From Verrucomicrobiota bacterium (lineage in GTDB: Bacteria; Verrucomicrobiota; Kiritimatiellia; JAAZAB01), in NCBI GenBank assembly GCA_018898455.1, contig JAHIJO010000218.1:1-44773 (forward strand): a DNA stretch of 44,773 bases, read 5' to 3'. Both the position numbers and the translations under genes were made by a program. Positions within the stretch are counted from its first letter, which is position 1, and each line of letters starts with the position of its first letter. The notes under the pieces are model-generated. The model ran no database searches and had not been told where the DNA came from. It worked only from the letters and a program-made list of their open reading frames with translations. Below, piece by piece: positions 35,766-44,761 of this stretch.

Positions 35766-36526
35766 GAACGCTTGCTGTCTCCTTCACCTTCCGCCCCGCC
35801 GCCAGCCTGCTTTTCGAATCTTTGTTCCGCTTTTGACGCCGGCGCCAGCACGGCCACCAGCTCGCCCCGGACTGCCCGCGCCGTGTTTTGCCCGGCCCGA
35901 TGGGAAAACGTATCCCGCAAATCGACAACAGTTCCCCACACACACTCCTCGTTCATCTTCGTCAGCTCTCTGGCCATAAACAATTCCCGCTGGGGGAACA
36001 GCTCGCTCATCTCGGCCAGCAAGGTCAGCCAGCGATAGGGCGATTCAAAGAGCACCACCGGTAACGGCAGGCACCGAAACTCCTGAAGCCGCCGTTTCCG
36101 AGCGCCGGCTTTACGGGGTAAAAACCCGTCAAATAGAAAACCGCCGCCGCCAAAGCCGCTTAAAGCCAAAGCAGCCGTCACGGAGGAAGGTCCCGGAATC
36201 ACCGTGATGTAAAGGCCCTCCTTCCGGCAGGCCGCCACAATTCGCGCCCCGGGGTCCGAGACACCCGGCATACCGGCATTGGTCACCAGGGCCGCCGCGG
36301 AGCCCGCCTTGACTTTCGTCATTACCATCTGCACCCGCGAGGCTTCATTAAAACGGTGACAACTGATCAGCGTTGCTCGAATTTGGTAGCGCTGGAGCAA
36401 TGTGTGCGTATGCCTGGTATCCTCCGCAAGGATGAACGCCACCGATCGGAGCGTATCCAGCGCCCGCCCGCTGATGTCCCCCAAATGACCGATGGGCGTG
36501 CCAACTATATAGATTCCAGGCTTCAT
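35762..36526 (-). CDS. rsmI: 16S rRNA 2'-O-ribose C1402 methyltransferase
   Basis: Tetrapyrrole-methylase-fold enzyme that methylates C1402 of 16S rRNA. YIVGTPIGHLGDISGRAL, EDTRHTHTLL, NAGMPGVSDPG and IPGPSSVTAALALSG are the ordered RsmI motifs. It has 254 residues from ATG 36526; a TTG three codons earlier is possible. The C-terminus has an Ala/Gly/Glu-rich tail. It is first in the operon with grpE, dnaJ and rsmE, a coupling of ribosome maturation with protein folding. Confidence 0.95.
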   Translation of the reverse strand: MKPGIYIVGTPIGHLGDISGRALDTLRSVAFILAEDTRHTHTLLQRYQIRATLISCHRFNEASRVQMVMTKVKAGSAAALVTNAGMPGVSDPGARIVAACRKEGLYITVIPGPSSVTAALALSGFGGGGFLFDGFLPRKAGARKRRLQEFRCLPLPVVLFESPYRWLTLLAEMSELFPQRELFMARELTKMNEECVWGTVVDLRDTFSHRAGQNTARAVRGELVAVLAPASKAEQRFEKQAGGGAEGEGDSKRS

Positions 36527-36674
36527 GTCCGCCAATTCCCGGTGCTCCGATCAAACGGGTCTATTCATGTACACGGAAAGTAACGGTTAAGCAATCATTA
36601 TTTGCCTGGGTCCGGAATGGATCCTGTAATTCTAATTATGGCCGCGCCGCCTGCCGGCTTGTCCGGCTGAAGCG

Positions 36675-36780
36675 ATAGCTTGTTGGGAAACGCTCGCGTT
36701 TTCCGACAAGCTATTCGCCCGCGACTACGCGTTTCGCGTGGCCAGCACAAGGTTTACCACGCCAGAGGCGTGGTCGCGGG
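36675..36780. repeat. Two adjacent long palindromes upstream of rsmI
   Basis: ATAGCTTGTTGGGAAACGC (36675-36693) pairs with GCGTTTTCCGACAAGCTAT (36696-36714), 19 pairs with two mismatches and a TC loop. Right after, CCCGCGAC (36718-36725) and GTCGCGGG (36773-36780) enclose two inner hairpins (ACGCGTTTCGCGT and CCACGCC-AGA-GGCGTGG). This second element has the same outer-arm-plus-two-hairpins build as 2989-3053. The 426-base gap between rsmI and the coiled-coil gene (36527-36952) holds no gene that I can support. Confidence 0.6.
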
Positions 36781-36952
36781 GGGTCTGGCGCCATAACGAG
36801 AATTACCGGCCTAGCCAGCCTGAAGGACTTGGTGTAGCCAAAATCCGACCGGCTGCTAGGTCGTTCAAAATTGTTAAAAATAATGATTGAACACATCCCC
36901 CGCCATGTTATGATGCTGCTTAAATGGATTTTGATTCGCTAAGGAGATCACC

Positions 36953-37831
36953 ATGATCAGGCTGGGAATGAAAATCGCAGTAATCGCCATTTTTGTACTG
37001 AATGGCGCGGCGCTGGTTTTTGGCATCCTGCTGTTCCAACAGCGGGAAACTCTGAAAGGCAGAACCCAGAAACTGGAAACCACTATCAAACAGATCGCCG
37101 CCACTATCGAAGCGGGCGACGCCACGGATGTCAAGATGGTGATTCCGGATGACCAGTTGAAGACTTACAAGCAACAGCCGGGCGGCCCGGCCCCCATGGA
37201 AATCCCATTGAAACAGCTGACGGTAGCCGCCCAGGACCAGCTTACCCGCCTGAACGGCACCCGAAGCGTGTTGGCGGAAACCAAGACGACCCTGGCCAAG
37301 ACTGAGGACGAACTCAAAACCACCCAGAATGACCTGGCAAGCGCCAAGGGCGAGATCGTCAAGCTGAATGAAACCGTGGCGTCCAAAAACGCTGTCATCG
37401 AAGAAAAGGATGTCTCCATCAAGACCCTGGAACGGGAAAAAGGCGAGCTGACCACCAAAACTGCCGCACTGACGACCCAGGTTGAGGAGTTGGAAACGCA
37501 AACCCGCGATCTCACGGATCAGGTGGCGGAACTGCAGGATAAAGTCAAGACGCTGGGATTCGCCAAAGGCTCCGGCGGCAAAATCCAATTACCCAAAGGC
37601 CAGCAAGGAACGGTGCTCTATGTCAATCCGGACTGGAATTTCCTTATCATCGGGATTGCTTCCGAAAGCCAGAAGAACATGGTTCCCGAATTGGAGCTCT
37701 TGATTCAACGGGCCGACCGGCTGGTCGGCAAAGTCCGCGTGGAGGCCATCGTGAACAATATGGCAATCGCGGAAATCATGAATGATTGGCAGCAAATCAT
37801 TCCGCAGAAGGGTGATTATGTCATCTACTAG
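36953..37831 (+). CDS. Membrane-anchored coiled-coil protein, unknown function
   Basis: 292 residues with AAGGAG seven bases before the ATG. One hydrophobic N-terminal helix (IAVIAIFVLNGAALVFGILLF) acts as a signal anchor. A long heptad-rich region (about 120-205, ending TTQVEELETQTRDLTDQVAELQDK) should form a coiled coil. The last ~85 residues are a globular domain with GTVLYVNPDWNFLIIGI and GKVRVEAI, a pattern seen at the end of many PVC envelope proteins. It probably spans the inner membrane with the coiled coil in the periplasm. I know no assigned function. It overlaps the lipoprotein gene downstream. Confidence 0.75.
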   Translation: MIRLGMKIAVIAIFVLNGAALVFGILLFQQRETLKGRTQKLETTIKQIAATIEAGDATDVKMVIPDDQLKTYKQQPGGPAPMEIPLKQLTVAAQDQLTRLNGTRSVLAETKTTLAKTEDELKTTQNDLASAKGEIVKLNETVASKNAVIEEKDVSIKTLEREKGELTTKTAALTTQVEELETQTRDLTDQVAELQDKVKTLGFAKGSGGKIQLPKGQQGTVLYVNPDWNFLIIGIASESQKNMVPELELLIQRADRLVGKVRVEAIVNNMAIAEIMNDWQQIIPQKGDYVIY

Positions 37832-37967
37832 GATCGCTTTGATCTTCTGGGTTGCTCTGCTTCTCGGATTTCAAAGTTGTTCCTCGACGCCGGATGCAGA
37901 AAGCAGTACCCCGTGGAACGTCCCCCAACCGTGGGAAAACAGCATGCCCATTCCGGGAAGCCCCTGA
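37818..37967 (+). CDS. Small lipoprotein
   Basis: 49 residues: a short basic start (MSSTRIA), a hydrophobic helix (LIFWVALLLGF) and QSCSS, a lipobox-like site with the cysteine near residue 21. The rest is a Pro/Trp-rich tail (STPWNVPQPWENSMPIPG) with no fold. The ATG at 37818 lies inside the end of the coiled-coil gene, which points to coupled translation and a shared role in the envelope. The lipobox is imperfect (F-Q-S-C). Confidence 0.65.
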   Translation: MSSTRIALIFWVALLLGFQSCSSTPDAESSTPWNVPQPWENSMPIPGSP

Positions 37968-38176
37968 CACGGCCCAGTCCCCCACCAAGCCCAGCCTATC
38001 CATAGCGTGGTAATACCTGTTTGGAAAGGAGCAAAATTGCCCGCCCTGCGAGGTAAACATTACGCTCGCCACGCAGTTGTGGCGTGGCCTGCTATTTTCA
38101 GGGAAGATACTGGATTCTTGCCAAAGATAGGTCAGCCAGATGCTACATCCTTGGCCTTGGCGTCAGCGCCGCGTTA

Positions 38177-39187
38177 TCAGCCCTTCTCGATCAGCTTTTC
38201 GGCAATCTGGACAGCGTTAGTGGCCGCACCCTTGCGGATATTGTCGCCGCAGACAAACAGGGACAGTCCGTTCTTGACGCTTTCATCCGCGCGAATGCGG
38301 CCCACGAACACGTTATCCTGTCCGGAGACATTGATCGGCATGGGATATTCATCCCGTTCAATCGCATCAAAAACGACAACGCCCGGCGCCCGGGAAAAAA
38401 TATCACGGGCTTCAGCCGGGTCCATGGGTCGGTCGAACTCGATATTTAACGCCTCACTGTGACCGTTGATCACGGGTACCCGCACACAGGTCGCACAGAC
38501 CCTGATTTTTTTATCCTCAAAGATTTTGCGGGTTTCATTCCGCATCTTGACTTCCTCGCTAGTATGGCCGCCGGCATCGGACTTCAACCCGCCAATCTTC
38601 GGAATTACGTTGAAGGCAATCTGGTGAGGATACGCCATATGTTCTAATGGTTTTCCAGCCACATAATTTTTTACCTGCTGTTCCAGTTCCAGGATGGCGT
38701 TCCGGCCGGTCCCGGAGACCGCCTGGTAGGTGCTGGCAATGAAACGCCGAATACGGGCAACCCGATAGAGCGGCGCCAGCGCCATCAGGGCGATGATCGT
38801 ACTGCAGTTGGGATTGGATATGAATCCCATGTGCTTGGCCAGAGCCGGCGCATTGACTTCCGGAATGACCAGGGGCACGCGGGAATCCATGCGAAAATCG
38901 TCGCCGTTATCGATGACAATCACGCCCTTCTCCACCGCCTGCCAGCCTAATTGCTGGGAGGCGCCCTTGGCGCCTTCCGTGCCGGCGAAAAAGGCGAAGT
39001 TCAGGCCCTGGAACGCCTCGGGCGTCGCGGGCACCACGTGAAACGTCTCGCCGTCGACCACCTCATCCCGCTCCTTGCGGGCCAGGACCCGGATTTCCTC
39101 GCAAGGAAAATCCCGCTGGCGCAAGACGCGAATCATTTCAGCGCCGACGGCGCCGATGCCCACCACTCCAACGCGATATTTTTTCAT
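38177..39187 (-). CDS. asd: Aspartate-semialdehyde dehydrogenase
   Basis: Makes aspartate semialdehyde from aspartyl phosphate with NADPH, the branch point to lysine, threonine, methionine and diaminopimelate. It has 336 residues. VGVVGIGAVGAEMIRVL is the nucleotide fold, ISNPNCSTI carries the catalytic cysteine (near 129), and the second half has KIRVCATCVRVPVINGHSE with the substrate-binding Arg and the catalytic His. Its ATG overlaps the leuB stop by four bases, so leuB and asd are coupled. The pair connects leucine and aspartate-family synthesis. Confidence 0.95.
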   Translation of the reverse strand: MKKYRVGVVGIGAVGAEMIRVLRQRDFPCEEIRVLARKERDEVVDGETFHVVPATPEAFQGLNFAFFAGTEGAKGASQQLGWQAVEKGVIVIDNGDDFRMDSRVPLVIPEVNAPALAKHMGFISNPNCSTIIALMALAPLYRVARIRRFIASTYQAVSGTGRNAILELEQQVKNYVAGKPLEHMAYPHQIAFNVIPKIGGLKSDAGGHTSEEVKMRNETRKIFEDKKIRVCATCVRVPVINGHSEALNIEFDRPMDPAEARDIFSRAPGVVVFDAIERDEYPMPINVSGQDNVFVGRIRADESVKNGLSLFVCGDNIRKGAATNAVQIAEKLIEKG

Positions 39188-40245
39188 ACTCCCTCGGCGA
39201 CCAGGTCGCCGACTTTTGAGGTGGAATACCCCATCTTGCCGGCGCCCAGGTTTTTAATCTTGTGGGCCGTCACGTCCATGACGGCGCGTTCGATGGCCTG
39301 CGCGGCCTGGGTTTCGCCCAGTTCGTCCAGCAGCATGGCGCCGGCACAGATGGCCGCCAGGGGATTGATGACATTCTGGCCCGTGTATTTCGGCGCGGAT
39401 CCGCCGATGGGTTCAAACATGCTGACGCCCTCGGGATTGATATTGCCCCCCGCCGCAATGCCCATGCCGCCCTGCGTTATGGCGCCCAGATCGGTGATGA
39501 TGTCCCCAAACATGTTTTCGGTAACGATGACGTCGAACCATTCCGGGTTCTTGATCATCCACATACAGGTCGCATCCACATGGTAATACTCGCGCTTGAT
39601 GTCCGCGTAATCCCTGGCGCCCATTTCATGAAACGCGCGTTCCCAGAGATCGAACACGTAGGTCAGCACGTTGGTTTTGCCGCTCAATGCCAGGGTTTTG
39701 CGTTTGTTTCGCTTGCGGGCGTATTCGAAGGCATAACGCAGACAGCGATCCACCTGGAACCGGGAATAAACCATCTCCTGCATCGCCACTTCCTGCGGTG
39801 TGCCCTTCATTGAAAAACCGCCCACGCCCGTATAGAGACCGCCTGAATTTTCCCGGATCACCACGTAATCAATCTCGCTGGGTCCTTTGTTCTTCAGCGG
39901 CGAATCCACACCCGGATAGAGTTTCACGGGACGCAGATTGATGTACTGATCCAGTTCAAACCGAAGCTTCAGCAAAAGCCCCTTCTCCAGGATGCCGGGT
40001 TTGACCTCGGGATGCCCGACCGCTCCAAGGTAAATGGCGTCAAATTGGCGCAACTCAGCCAGCACGGAATCAGGCAAGACTTCGCCCGTTTTCAGATACC
40101 GGTCACCCCCAACGTCATAGTTCGTCAGTTCCAGGGCAAATCCGAACTTCCGGGACACGGCCTGGAGGACTTTCAAGCCCTCGCGAATGACCTCCGGCCC
40201 GGTCCCATCGCCGGGAATCACCGCAATCTTGTAATGCTTGGCCAT
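39184..40245 (-). CDS. leuB: 3-isopropylmalate dehydrogenase
   Basis: Oxidative decarboxylation of 3-isopropylmalate, the step after LeuCD. It has 353 residues from ATG 40245, with GGAG nine bases upstream. IAVIPGDGTGPEVIREG starts the NAD domain; RENSGGLYTGVGG, NMFGDIITDLGAITQGGMGIAAGGNINP and FEPIGGSAPKYTG are the dehydrogenase signatures. The last block fits isopropylmalate rather than isocitrate enzymes, though the two can be hard to separate. It lies about 30 kb from leuC/leuD. Confidence 0.92.
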   Translation of the reverse strand: MAKHYKIAVIPGDGTGPEVIREGLKVLQAVSRKFGFALELTNYDVGGDRYLKTGEVLPDSVLAELRQFDAIYLGAVGHPEVKPGILEKGLLLKLRFELDQYINLRPVKLYPGVDSPLKNKGPSEIDYVVIRENSGGLYTGVGGFSMKGTPQEVAMQEMVYSRFQVDRCLRYAFEYARKRNKRKTLALSGKTNVLTYVFDLWERAFHEMGARDYADIKREYYHVDATCMWMIKNPEWFDVIVTENMFGDIITDLGAITQGGMGIAAGGNINPEGVSMFEPIGGSAPKYTGQNVINPLAAICAGAMLLDELGETQAAQAIERAVMDVTAHKIKNLGAGKMGYSTSKVGDLVAEGV

Positions 40246-40336
40246 AGCTTTCATCTCCGATAAAGCTGATGCTTATATACCAAAATCCGCGCCCGTGCAA
40301 TCATTTTCTGGCCTATTCCGCTCCGCGCTTGCTAAT

Positions 40337-40566
40337 CCTATTTTCCAGGGGTAGGCACAGCCACCAAGGCCCCCGACTACTGCTTCCGCATCGGCGGCGC
40401 GCGACCTGAAGACCGATCCCGTGGCGGCCCACGCATCTATCCGCGCCTGGTTCAAATCTATCGGGAAGCGAATGAACGCTACAATTCCGGCCTGTTCCAC
40501 TTCGATCAGGAAAAGGACCGTACCATGTCTTCTTCCGACCTGAGCTTGCATCTGCCCGATTTTATG
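40337..40566 (+). pseudogene. Eco57I/PglX-type methylase fragment
   Basis: In the 349-base gap between leuB and typA, the plus frame containing 40351-40353 is open from a TAA at about 40336 and reads PDYCFRIGG, GGPRIYPRLVQIYREANERY and NSGLFHFDQEKD. The pattern RxYPxLVxxYxxAxxRYNSGLFHF is like the region before the target-recognition part of Eco57I-type (type IIG) and BREX PglX methylases. There is no start codon in context and no methylase core, so it is a relic. Similarity is from memory of the family, so the identification is tentative. Confidence 0.5.
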
Positions 40567-40594
40567 CTAATAAGTGTGCGCCTTAAGGGGCATC

Positions 40595-42376
40595 ATGCAC
40601 ACAGACACGATCAGAAATATTGCGATTATCGCGCACGTGGACCATGGAAAAACGACGCTGGTGGATAAGCTTCTGCGCCAGAGCGGCTCGTTCCGCGACA
40701 ACGAGGTGATTACCGAACGGCTGATGGACAACTCCGATCTCGAACGCGAGCGGGGCATCACGATCAGATCGAAAAACGGCTCCTTCCGCTACGCGGATCA
40801 TACCATCAATATCATTGATACGCCCGGCCATGCCGATTTTGGCGGCGAAGTCGAACGGGTTCTGCAAATGGCCGACGGCGCGCTACTGCTGGTGGATGCG
40901 CAGGAAGGGCCCATGCCGCAGACTTATTTCGTGCTCAAAAAAGCCCTGGCGCGCCATTTGCCGGTTGTCCTGGTAATCAATAAGATTGATAAATCGGCGG
41001 CGCGCGCCCGCTGGGTCGTGGACCAGGTTTTCGATCTCTTTGTCACGCTGGGCGCGTCCAACCGCATCCTCGATTTTCATATCGTCTACACCTCGGCCCG
41101 CGATGGCCATGCCAGCCTGGACCCGGACAATTTCGGCACGGACCTGCATCCCCTGTTCGAGGCCATCCTGAAATACATCCCGCCTCCCAAAGGCTCGCCC
41201 GATGCGCCGCTCCAATTACAGGTGGCCAGTATTGATCATTCCTCGTTCCTCGGCCGCCTGGGTATCGGCAAGATCACGGCGGGGCGCCTGATCCCCAACA
41301 TGCCCGTGGTGCTGGCCACGACCGGGGGCAAACATGAAGCCGCCCGCATTACCAAGATTTACCGCTACGAACGCGACCGCAAGGTTGAAACCGCCGCCGC
41401 CGAGGCGGGGGACATTGTGGCCGTCGCGGGGCTCGAAAGCGTGATGGTCGGCGACACCTATACCGACCCGGAGAATCCCTGTCCCCTGCCGCCTTTGCCG
41501 GTGGATCCGCCCACGGTGAGCATGAACTTTTTACCCAACAACTCTCCTTTCGCCGGCCGGGAAGGCGTGTTTTCGACCAGCATCCACATGGCAGAGCGCC
41601 TGCAACACGAAGCGCTCTGCGATGTCGCCTTGCACGTGGAGGAACTGCCGGCCGGTAATGGCTTCAAGATCTCCGGCCGCGGCGAACTGCATATCTCCAT
41701 CAAGGTGGAAACAATGCGGCGCGAGGGGTTCGAATTCCAGGTTTCCAGTCCGCACGTGATCACGAAAGAAGAAAACGGCAAACTGCTGGAACCTTACGAA
41801 GAGGTGACGATTGACGTGCCCGAAGTCTATATGGGCACCGTCATCGAGAAGCTCGGCGGACGCAAGGGCCAGATGCTGGAAATGATCCGCAATGCGGACA
41901 TGGTGCGCTTGCGTTACAAGATCCCGACCCGCGGCCTGTTCGGGTTCAAGGGCGAATTCATGTCCGACACCAAGGGCATGGGCGTGCTGAATTATATCTT
42001 CTCCGGCTACGGGCCCCATGCCGGCGAGATGCGCAACCGGCGCAATGGCGTGTTGATCAGCATGCAGGACGGCACCACCGTGGCGTTTGCGTTGTTTAAC
42101 CTGCAGGATCGCGGCCGGCTTTTCATGGGTCCCGGTGAACGCATCTACCGCGGCCAGATTATCGGCGAGCATGCCCGTGACAACGACCTGGTGGTTAATC
42201 CGTGCAAGGGCAAAAAGTTCACGAATATTCGGGCCGCCGGGCGCGATGAAAATGTTATCCTCACGCCGCCCACCCTGATGAGTCTGGATACCTGCATCGC
42301 CTACATCAACGACGATGAACTGGTGGAGGTCACGCCGAAAAGCGTCCGCCTGCGCAAGCGTGATTTCAAGCCGTGA
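40595..42376 (+). CDS. typA: Translational GTPase TypA/BipA
   Basis: 593-residue ribosome-binding GTPase important for assembly and stress adaptation. G1 is [10 protein letters not shown] (13-22), the switch I region is ERERGITI, G3 is [12 protein letters not shown], and G4 NKIDK. EF-Tu-like, EF-G III/V-like and the BipA-specific C-terminal parts ([33 protein letters not shown]) follow. I start at ATG 40595 with AAGGGG four bases before; an earlier in-frame codon at 40574 lies in the methylase-fragment region and is rejected. Confidence 0.97.
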   Translation: MHTDTIRNIAIIAHVDHGKTTLVDKLLRQSGSFRDNEVITERLMDNSDLERERGITIRSKNGSFRYADHTINIIDTPGHADFGGEVERVLQMADGALLLVDAQEGPMPQTYFVLKKALARHLPVVLVINKIDKSAARARWVVDQVFDLFVTLGASNRILDFHIVYTSARDGHASLDPDNFGTDLHPLFEAILKYIPPPKGSPDAPLQLQVASIDHSSFLGRLGIGKITAGRLIPNMPVVLATTGGKHEAARITKIYRYERDRKVETAAAEAGDIVAVAGLESVMVGDTYTDPENPCPLPPLPVDPPTVSMNFLPNNSPFAGREGVFSTSIHMAERLQHEALCDVALHVEELPAGNGFKISGRGELHISIKVETMRREGFEFQVSSPHVITKEENGKLLEPYEEVTIDVPEVYMGTVIEKLGGRKGQMLEMIRNADMVRLRYKIPTRGLFGFKGEFMSDTKGMGVLNYIFSGYGPHAGEMRNRRNGVLISMQDGTTVAFALFNLQDRGRLFMGPGERIYRGQIIGEHARDNDLVVNPCKGKKFTNIRAAGRDENVILTPPTLMSLDTCIAYINDDELVEVTPKSVRLRKRDFKP

Positions 42377-42387
42377 CGATTAAGAAT

Positions 42388-42450
42388 GTTCTTCGTTCTT
42401 AGTTCTTGGTCCCTCATTAATCCGGAACGAAGAACGTTGAACCAGGAACT
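42388..42450. repeat. Word-type inverted repeat between typA and ettA
   Basis: GTTCTTCGTTC (42388-42398) pairs perfectly with GAACGAAGAAC (42425-42435). AGTTCTTGGT (42401-42410) pairs with ACCAGGAACT (42441-42450) with one mismatch. The order is A-B-A'-B' rather than nested, as at the edges of the leuC/leuD insertion element. It may be an empty relic of such an element or a terminator for typA. Confidence 0.5.
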
Positions 42451-42465
42451 CTTTAATTCAAATAT

Positions 42466-44142
42466 ATGGCCGGCGAATACATATTCAGCTTACAGCGGGT
42501 CACGAAGCAGTACAACCGCGTGAACGTCCTGGACGATGTCACCCTGGCGTTCTACTTTGGCGCCAAGATCGGCGTCATCGGCGCCAACGGCTCAGGCAAA
42601 TCATCCCTGCTCAGAATTATCGGCGGCCTGGACACGGAGGTGATGGGCAACGTGTACGTGGCCAAAGGTATCAAGATGGGGCACCTGCCCCAGGAACCGC
42701 AATTGGACCCCGCCAAGACAGTGGCGGAGATTGTCGAGGAGGGCATCGCCGGCGAGCGCGCGATTATCAAGCAGTATGACGACATCTGCGACCGATTAGG
42801 CGCCAAGCCGTCACCGGCTGAAGCGGAGAAACTCAACAACGAACTGGGCCGGCTGCAGGACCTGATTGACCGGCATGATCTTTGGGAACTCGATCATAAC
42901 GTGGAACTGGCCATGGATGCCCTGCGCCTGCCACCGGGCGAGGCCTCGGTGGCCAAGCTTTCCGGCGGTGAGAAGCGCCGGGTGGCGCTTTGCCGTCTGC
43001 TGATTTCCAATCCCGACGCGCTGTTGCTCGATGAACCCACCAATCACCTGGACGCAGAATCGGTTGCCTGGCTTGAGGCCTATTTGCAGAAGTTCAAGGG
43101 CACGGTGGTGGTGGTGACCCACGACCGCTACTTCCTGAACAACGTGACCGGCTGGATCCTGGAGCTGGATGGCGGGCATGCGTATCCTTACAAGGGCAAT
43201 TACGAGAGCTGGCTGGAGCAGAAACAAACCTTGATGGAACGCGAAAGCAAGCAGGCCAGCTCGCGGCGCAAATTACTGGAGCAGGAATTGAGTTGGGTGC
43301 GCCTGAACCCGTCGGGGCGGCGGGCCAAAGGCAAAGCTCGTCTGAAACGCTATGAGGAATTAGCCGGTCAGCAGGTGGATACACGCGAGGATTCCCTGGA
43401 GATCCAGATCCCGCCGGGGCCCCGGCTTGGCGACCTGGTCGTTCGGGCCGAAGCGCTAAGCAAGTCCTTTGGCGACCGCCTGCTCATGGAAGATGTCAAT
43501 TTCGACCTGCCCCGCGGCGGTATCGTGGGGGTGATCGGCGGCAACGGCGCCGGCAAGACCACGTTGTTTCGCATGATCCTCGGCCAGGAACCGGTAACCT
43601 CCGGGCGCCTGGCCCTGGGGGCGTCGGTAGTGACGGCACACGTGGATCAGAGCCGCGACACCCTGGATCCCAACCACACGATTTACGAGGAAATCACCGG
43701 CGGATTGGAATTCCTGGACTTGGGCGGGCGGCAGATGAACGGGCGCGCCTACTGCGGCCGGTTCAATTTCAAGGGCAGTGACCAGCAGAAACGTGTCGGC
43801 CAACTCTCGGGCGGCGAACGTAATCGGGTGCATCTGGCCAAGCTCCTGCGGGGCGGCGGCAATCTTTTACTTTTAGATGAGCCGACCAACGATCTCGATG
43901 TCAATACCCTGCGCGCGCTCGAAGAAGCCATCATTAATTTCGGCGGTTGTGCGGTAGTGGTCAGCCACGACCGCTGGTTCCTGGACCGTGTGGCAACTCA
44001 CATTCTTGCGTTTGAAGGCGATAGCCGGGTTATGTGGTTCGAGGGTAACTACGAAGCCTATCATGAGCACCGCCGGACCCTGTTGGGCGATGCCGCCGAT
44101 CGCCCCCATCGGGTCCAGTTCCGCCCCGTGGCGCACAAATGA
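42466..44142 (+). CDS. ettA: ABC-F ATPase EttA (energy-dependent translational throttle)
   Basis: 558 residues without membrane helices and with two ABC domains. Walker A sites are GANGSGKSS (39-47) and GGNGAGKTT (near 359-367), signatures LSGGEKRR and LSGGERNR, Walker [12 protein letters not shown] and [11 protein letters not shown]. The linker carries [24 protein letters not shown], typical of EttA. It binds the ribosomal E site and gates the first peptide bond according to the ATP/ADP ratio. The start ATG follows the repeat at 42388-42450. It is convergent with nothing and is the last intact gene in the window. Confidence 0.95.
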   Translation: MAGEYIFSLQRVTKQYNRVNVLDDVTLAFYFGAKIGVIGANGSGKSSLLRIIGGLDTEVMGNVYVAKGIKMGHLPQEPQLDPAKTVAEIVEEGIAGERAIIKQYDDICDRLGAKPSPAEAEKLNNELGRLQDLIDRHDLWELDHNVELAMDALRLPPGEASVAKLSGGEKRRVALCRLLISNPDALLLDEPTNHLDAESVAWLEAYLQKFKGTVVVVTHDRYFLNNVTGWILELDGGHAYPYKGNYESWLEQKQTLMERESKQASSRRKLLEQELSWVRLNPSGRRAKGKARLKRYEELAGQQVDTREDSLEIQIPPGPRLGDLVVRAEALSKSFGDRLLMEDVNFDLPRGGIVGVIGGNGAGKTTLFRMILGQEPVTSGRLALGASVVTAHVDQSRDTLDPNHTIYEEITGGLEFLDLGGRQMNGRAYCGRFNFKGSDQQKRVGQLSGGERNRVHLAKLLRGGGNLLLLDEPTNDLDVNTLRALEEAIINFGGCAVVVSHDRWFLDRVATHILAFEGDSRVMWFEGNYEAYHEHRRTLLGDAADRPHRVQFRPVAHK

Positions 44143-44224
44143 TTATGTGGCTAATTCCGGGGCAGATCGGGAGCCCTGTATTTGGTATTTAATTATTCAA
44201 CACCCCCTCCCTCCGCCACCTCAG

Positions 44225-44276
44225 CCCGGCGCACTTTGAATCCAAGCTTTTTTGTATCAGGTAAGATTTTCTTACC
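44225..44276 (+). repeat. Repeat copy 1: conserved word plus hairpin
   Basis: CCCGGCGCACTTTGAATCCA (44225-44244), then a T-rich stretch, then the hairpin GGTAAGA-TTT-TCTTACC (44260-44276). The same module recurs at 44604-44669 with a different hairpin. It might be the ettA terminator region, or one edge of a small cassette that includes the membrane-protein relic. Confidence 0.5.
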
Positions 44277-44358
44277 ACATGCGACCACGCATGAAATTTA
44301 AGATGCCCCAAGGAGGGGCCGACCGTCCTAATCATCAACACAGAACCGGAAGTCAGCC

Positions 44359-44590
44359 ATGGCGCACAAAAGTATGATTGAAGACTTGTTCGACCTGCTC
44401 CGCAAGCTTCCCTGGTGGGTGGGCGTGGCGACTGGCATTGCGTCCGGGATCATGGGGCTGATTTTTAACCGGCGGCAATGCACATGACGCCGTGCAAAAC
44501 TCACTCCACCCAATATTCAGATTCGTATTCGGATTCCTCGCCGTCCTCTCGTTGGTTGCCGCTGCCATCTCCGCCATTCAGAGTCAACCG
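44359..44590 (+). pseudogene. Frameshifted small two-helix membrane protein (restriction-endonuclease-like N-terminus)
   Basis: The frame from ATG 44359 encodes 42 residues, MAHKSMIEDLFDLLRKLPWW, then VGVATGIASGIMGLIFN, before a TGA. A +1 shift at the TTTTT run (44462-44466) continues with VQNSLHPIFRFVFGFLAVLS and LVAAAISAIQS. The two halves match, in order, the N-terminal two-helix part of Mrr-like membrane restriction endonucleases (LPWW...first helix, second helix ending AxSA). The nuclease domain that should follow is absent. A sequencing error in the T-run would restore one frame but not the missing domain. Confidence 0.55.
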
Positions 44591-44603
44591 TTGACCGTCT
44601 TAT

Positions 44604-44669
44604 CCCGGTGCAATTTGAATCCACGTTTTTCTTATTACCTGAATATTGCGCGAAAATCGCGCAATATTC
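44604..44669 (+). repeat. Repeat copy 2: conserved word plus hairpin
   Basis: CCCGGTGCAATTTGAATCCA (44604-44623) matches copy 1 at 18 of 20 positions. It is followed by a T-rich stretch and a perfect 13-bp hairpin, GAATATTGCGCGA-AAA-TCGCGCAATATTC (44641-44669). The two copies flank the membrane-protein relic. Confidence 0.55.
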
Positions 44670-44696
44670 ACTTTTCGTCAATGCTGACAAGGCATT

Positions 44697-44761
44697 GGCT
44701 AAAAGACGTCGCGTTGGGCGGATAACCCAATGGGTTATCCGCTCAACGCAAGTGGTTAACC
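44697..44761. repeat. attC-like palindrome at the right edge
   Basis: GCGTTGGGCGGATAACCCA (44711-44729) pairs with TGGGTTATCCGCTCAACGC (44731-44749), with one mismatch. The inner boxes GTTGGGC and GCTCAAC match the attC inner-box form. Outside, GGCTAAA (44697) and GTTAACC (44755-44761) are placed like degenerate outer boxes. It shares the inner-box form with the palindrome at 110-140, at the opposite end of the window. Confidence 0.42.

Noticed and set aside
36536-36952. CIRCE/HrcA operator for the grpE-dnaJ operon
   Set aside because: No TTAGCACTC-N9-GAGTGCTAA type repeat was found; the palindromes there are GC-rich and of mobile-element build.
40430-40470. GGTTCAAATCT as a tRNA T-arm
   Set aside because: No cloverleaf can be built around it; it is part of the methylase-like fragment.
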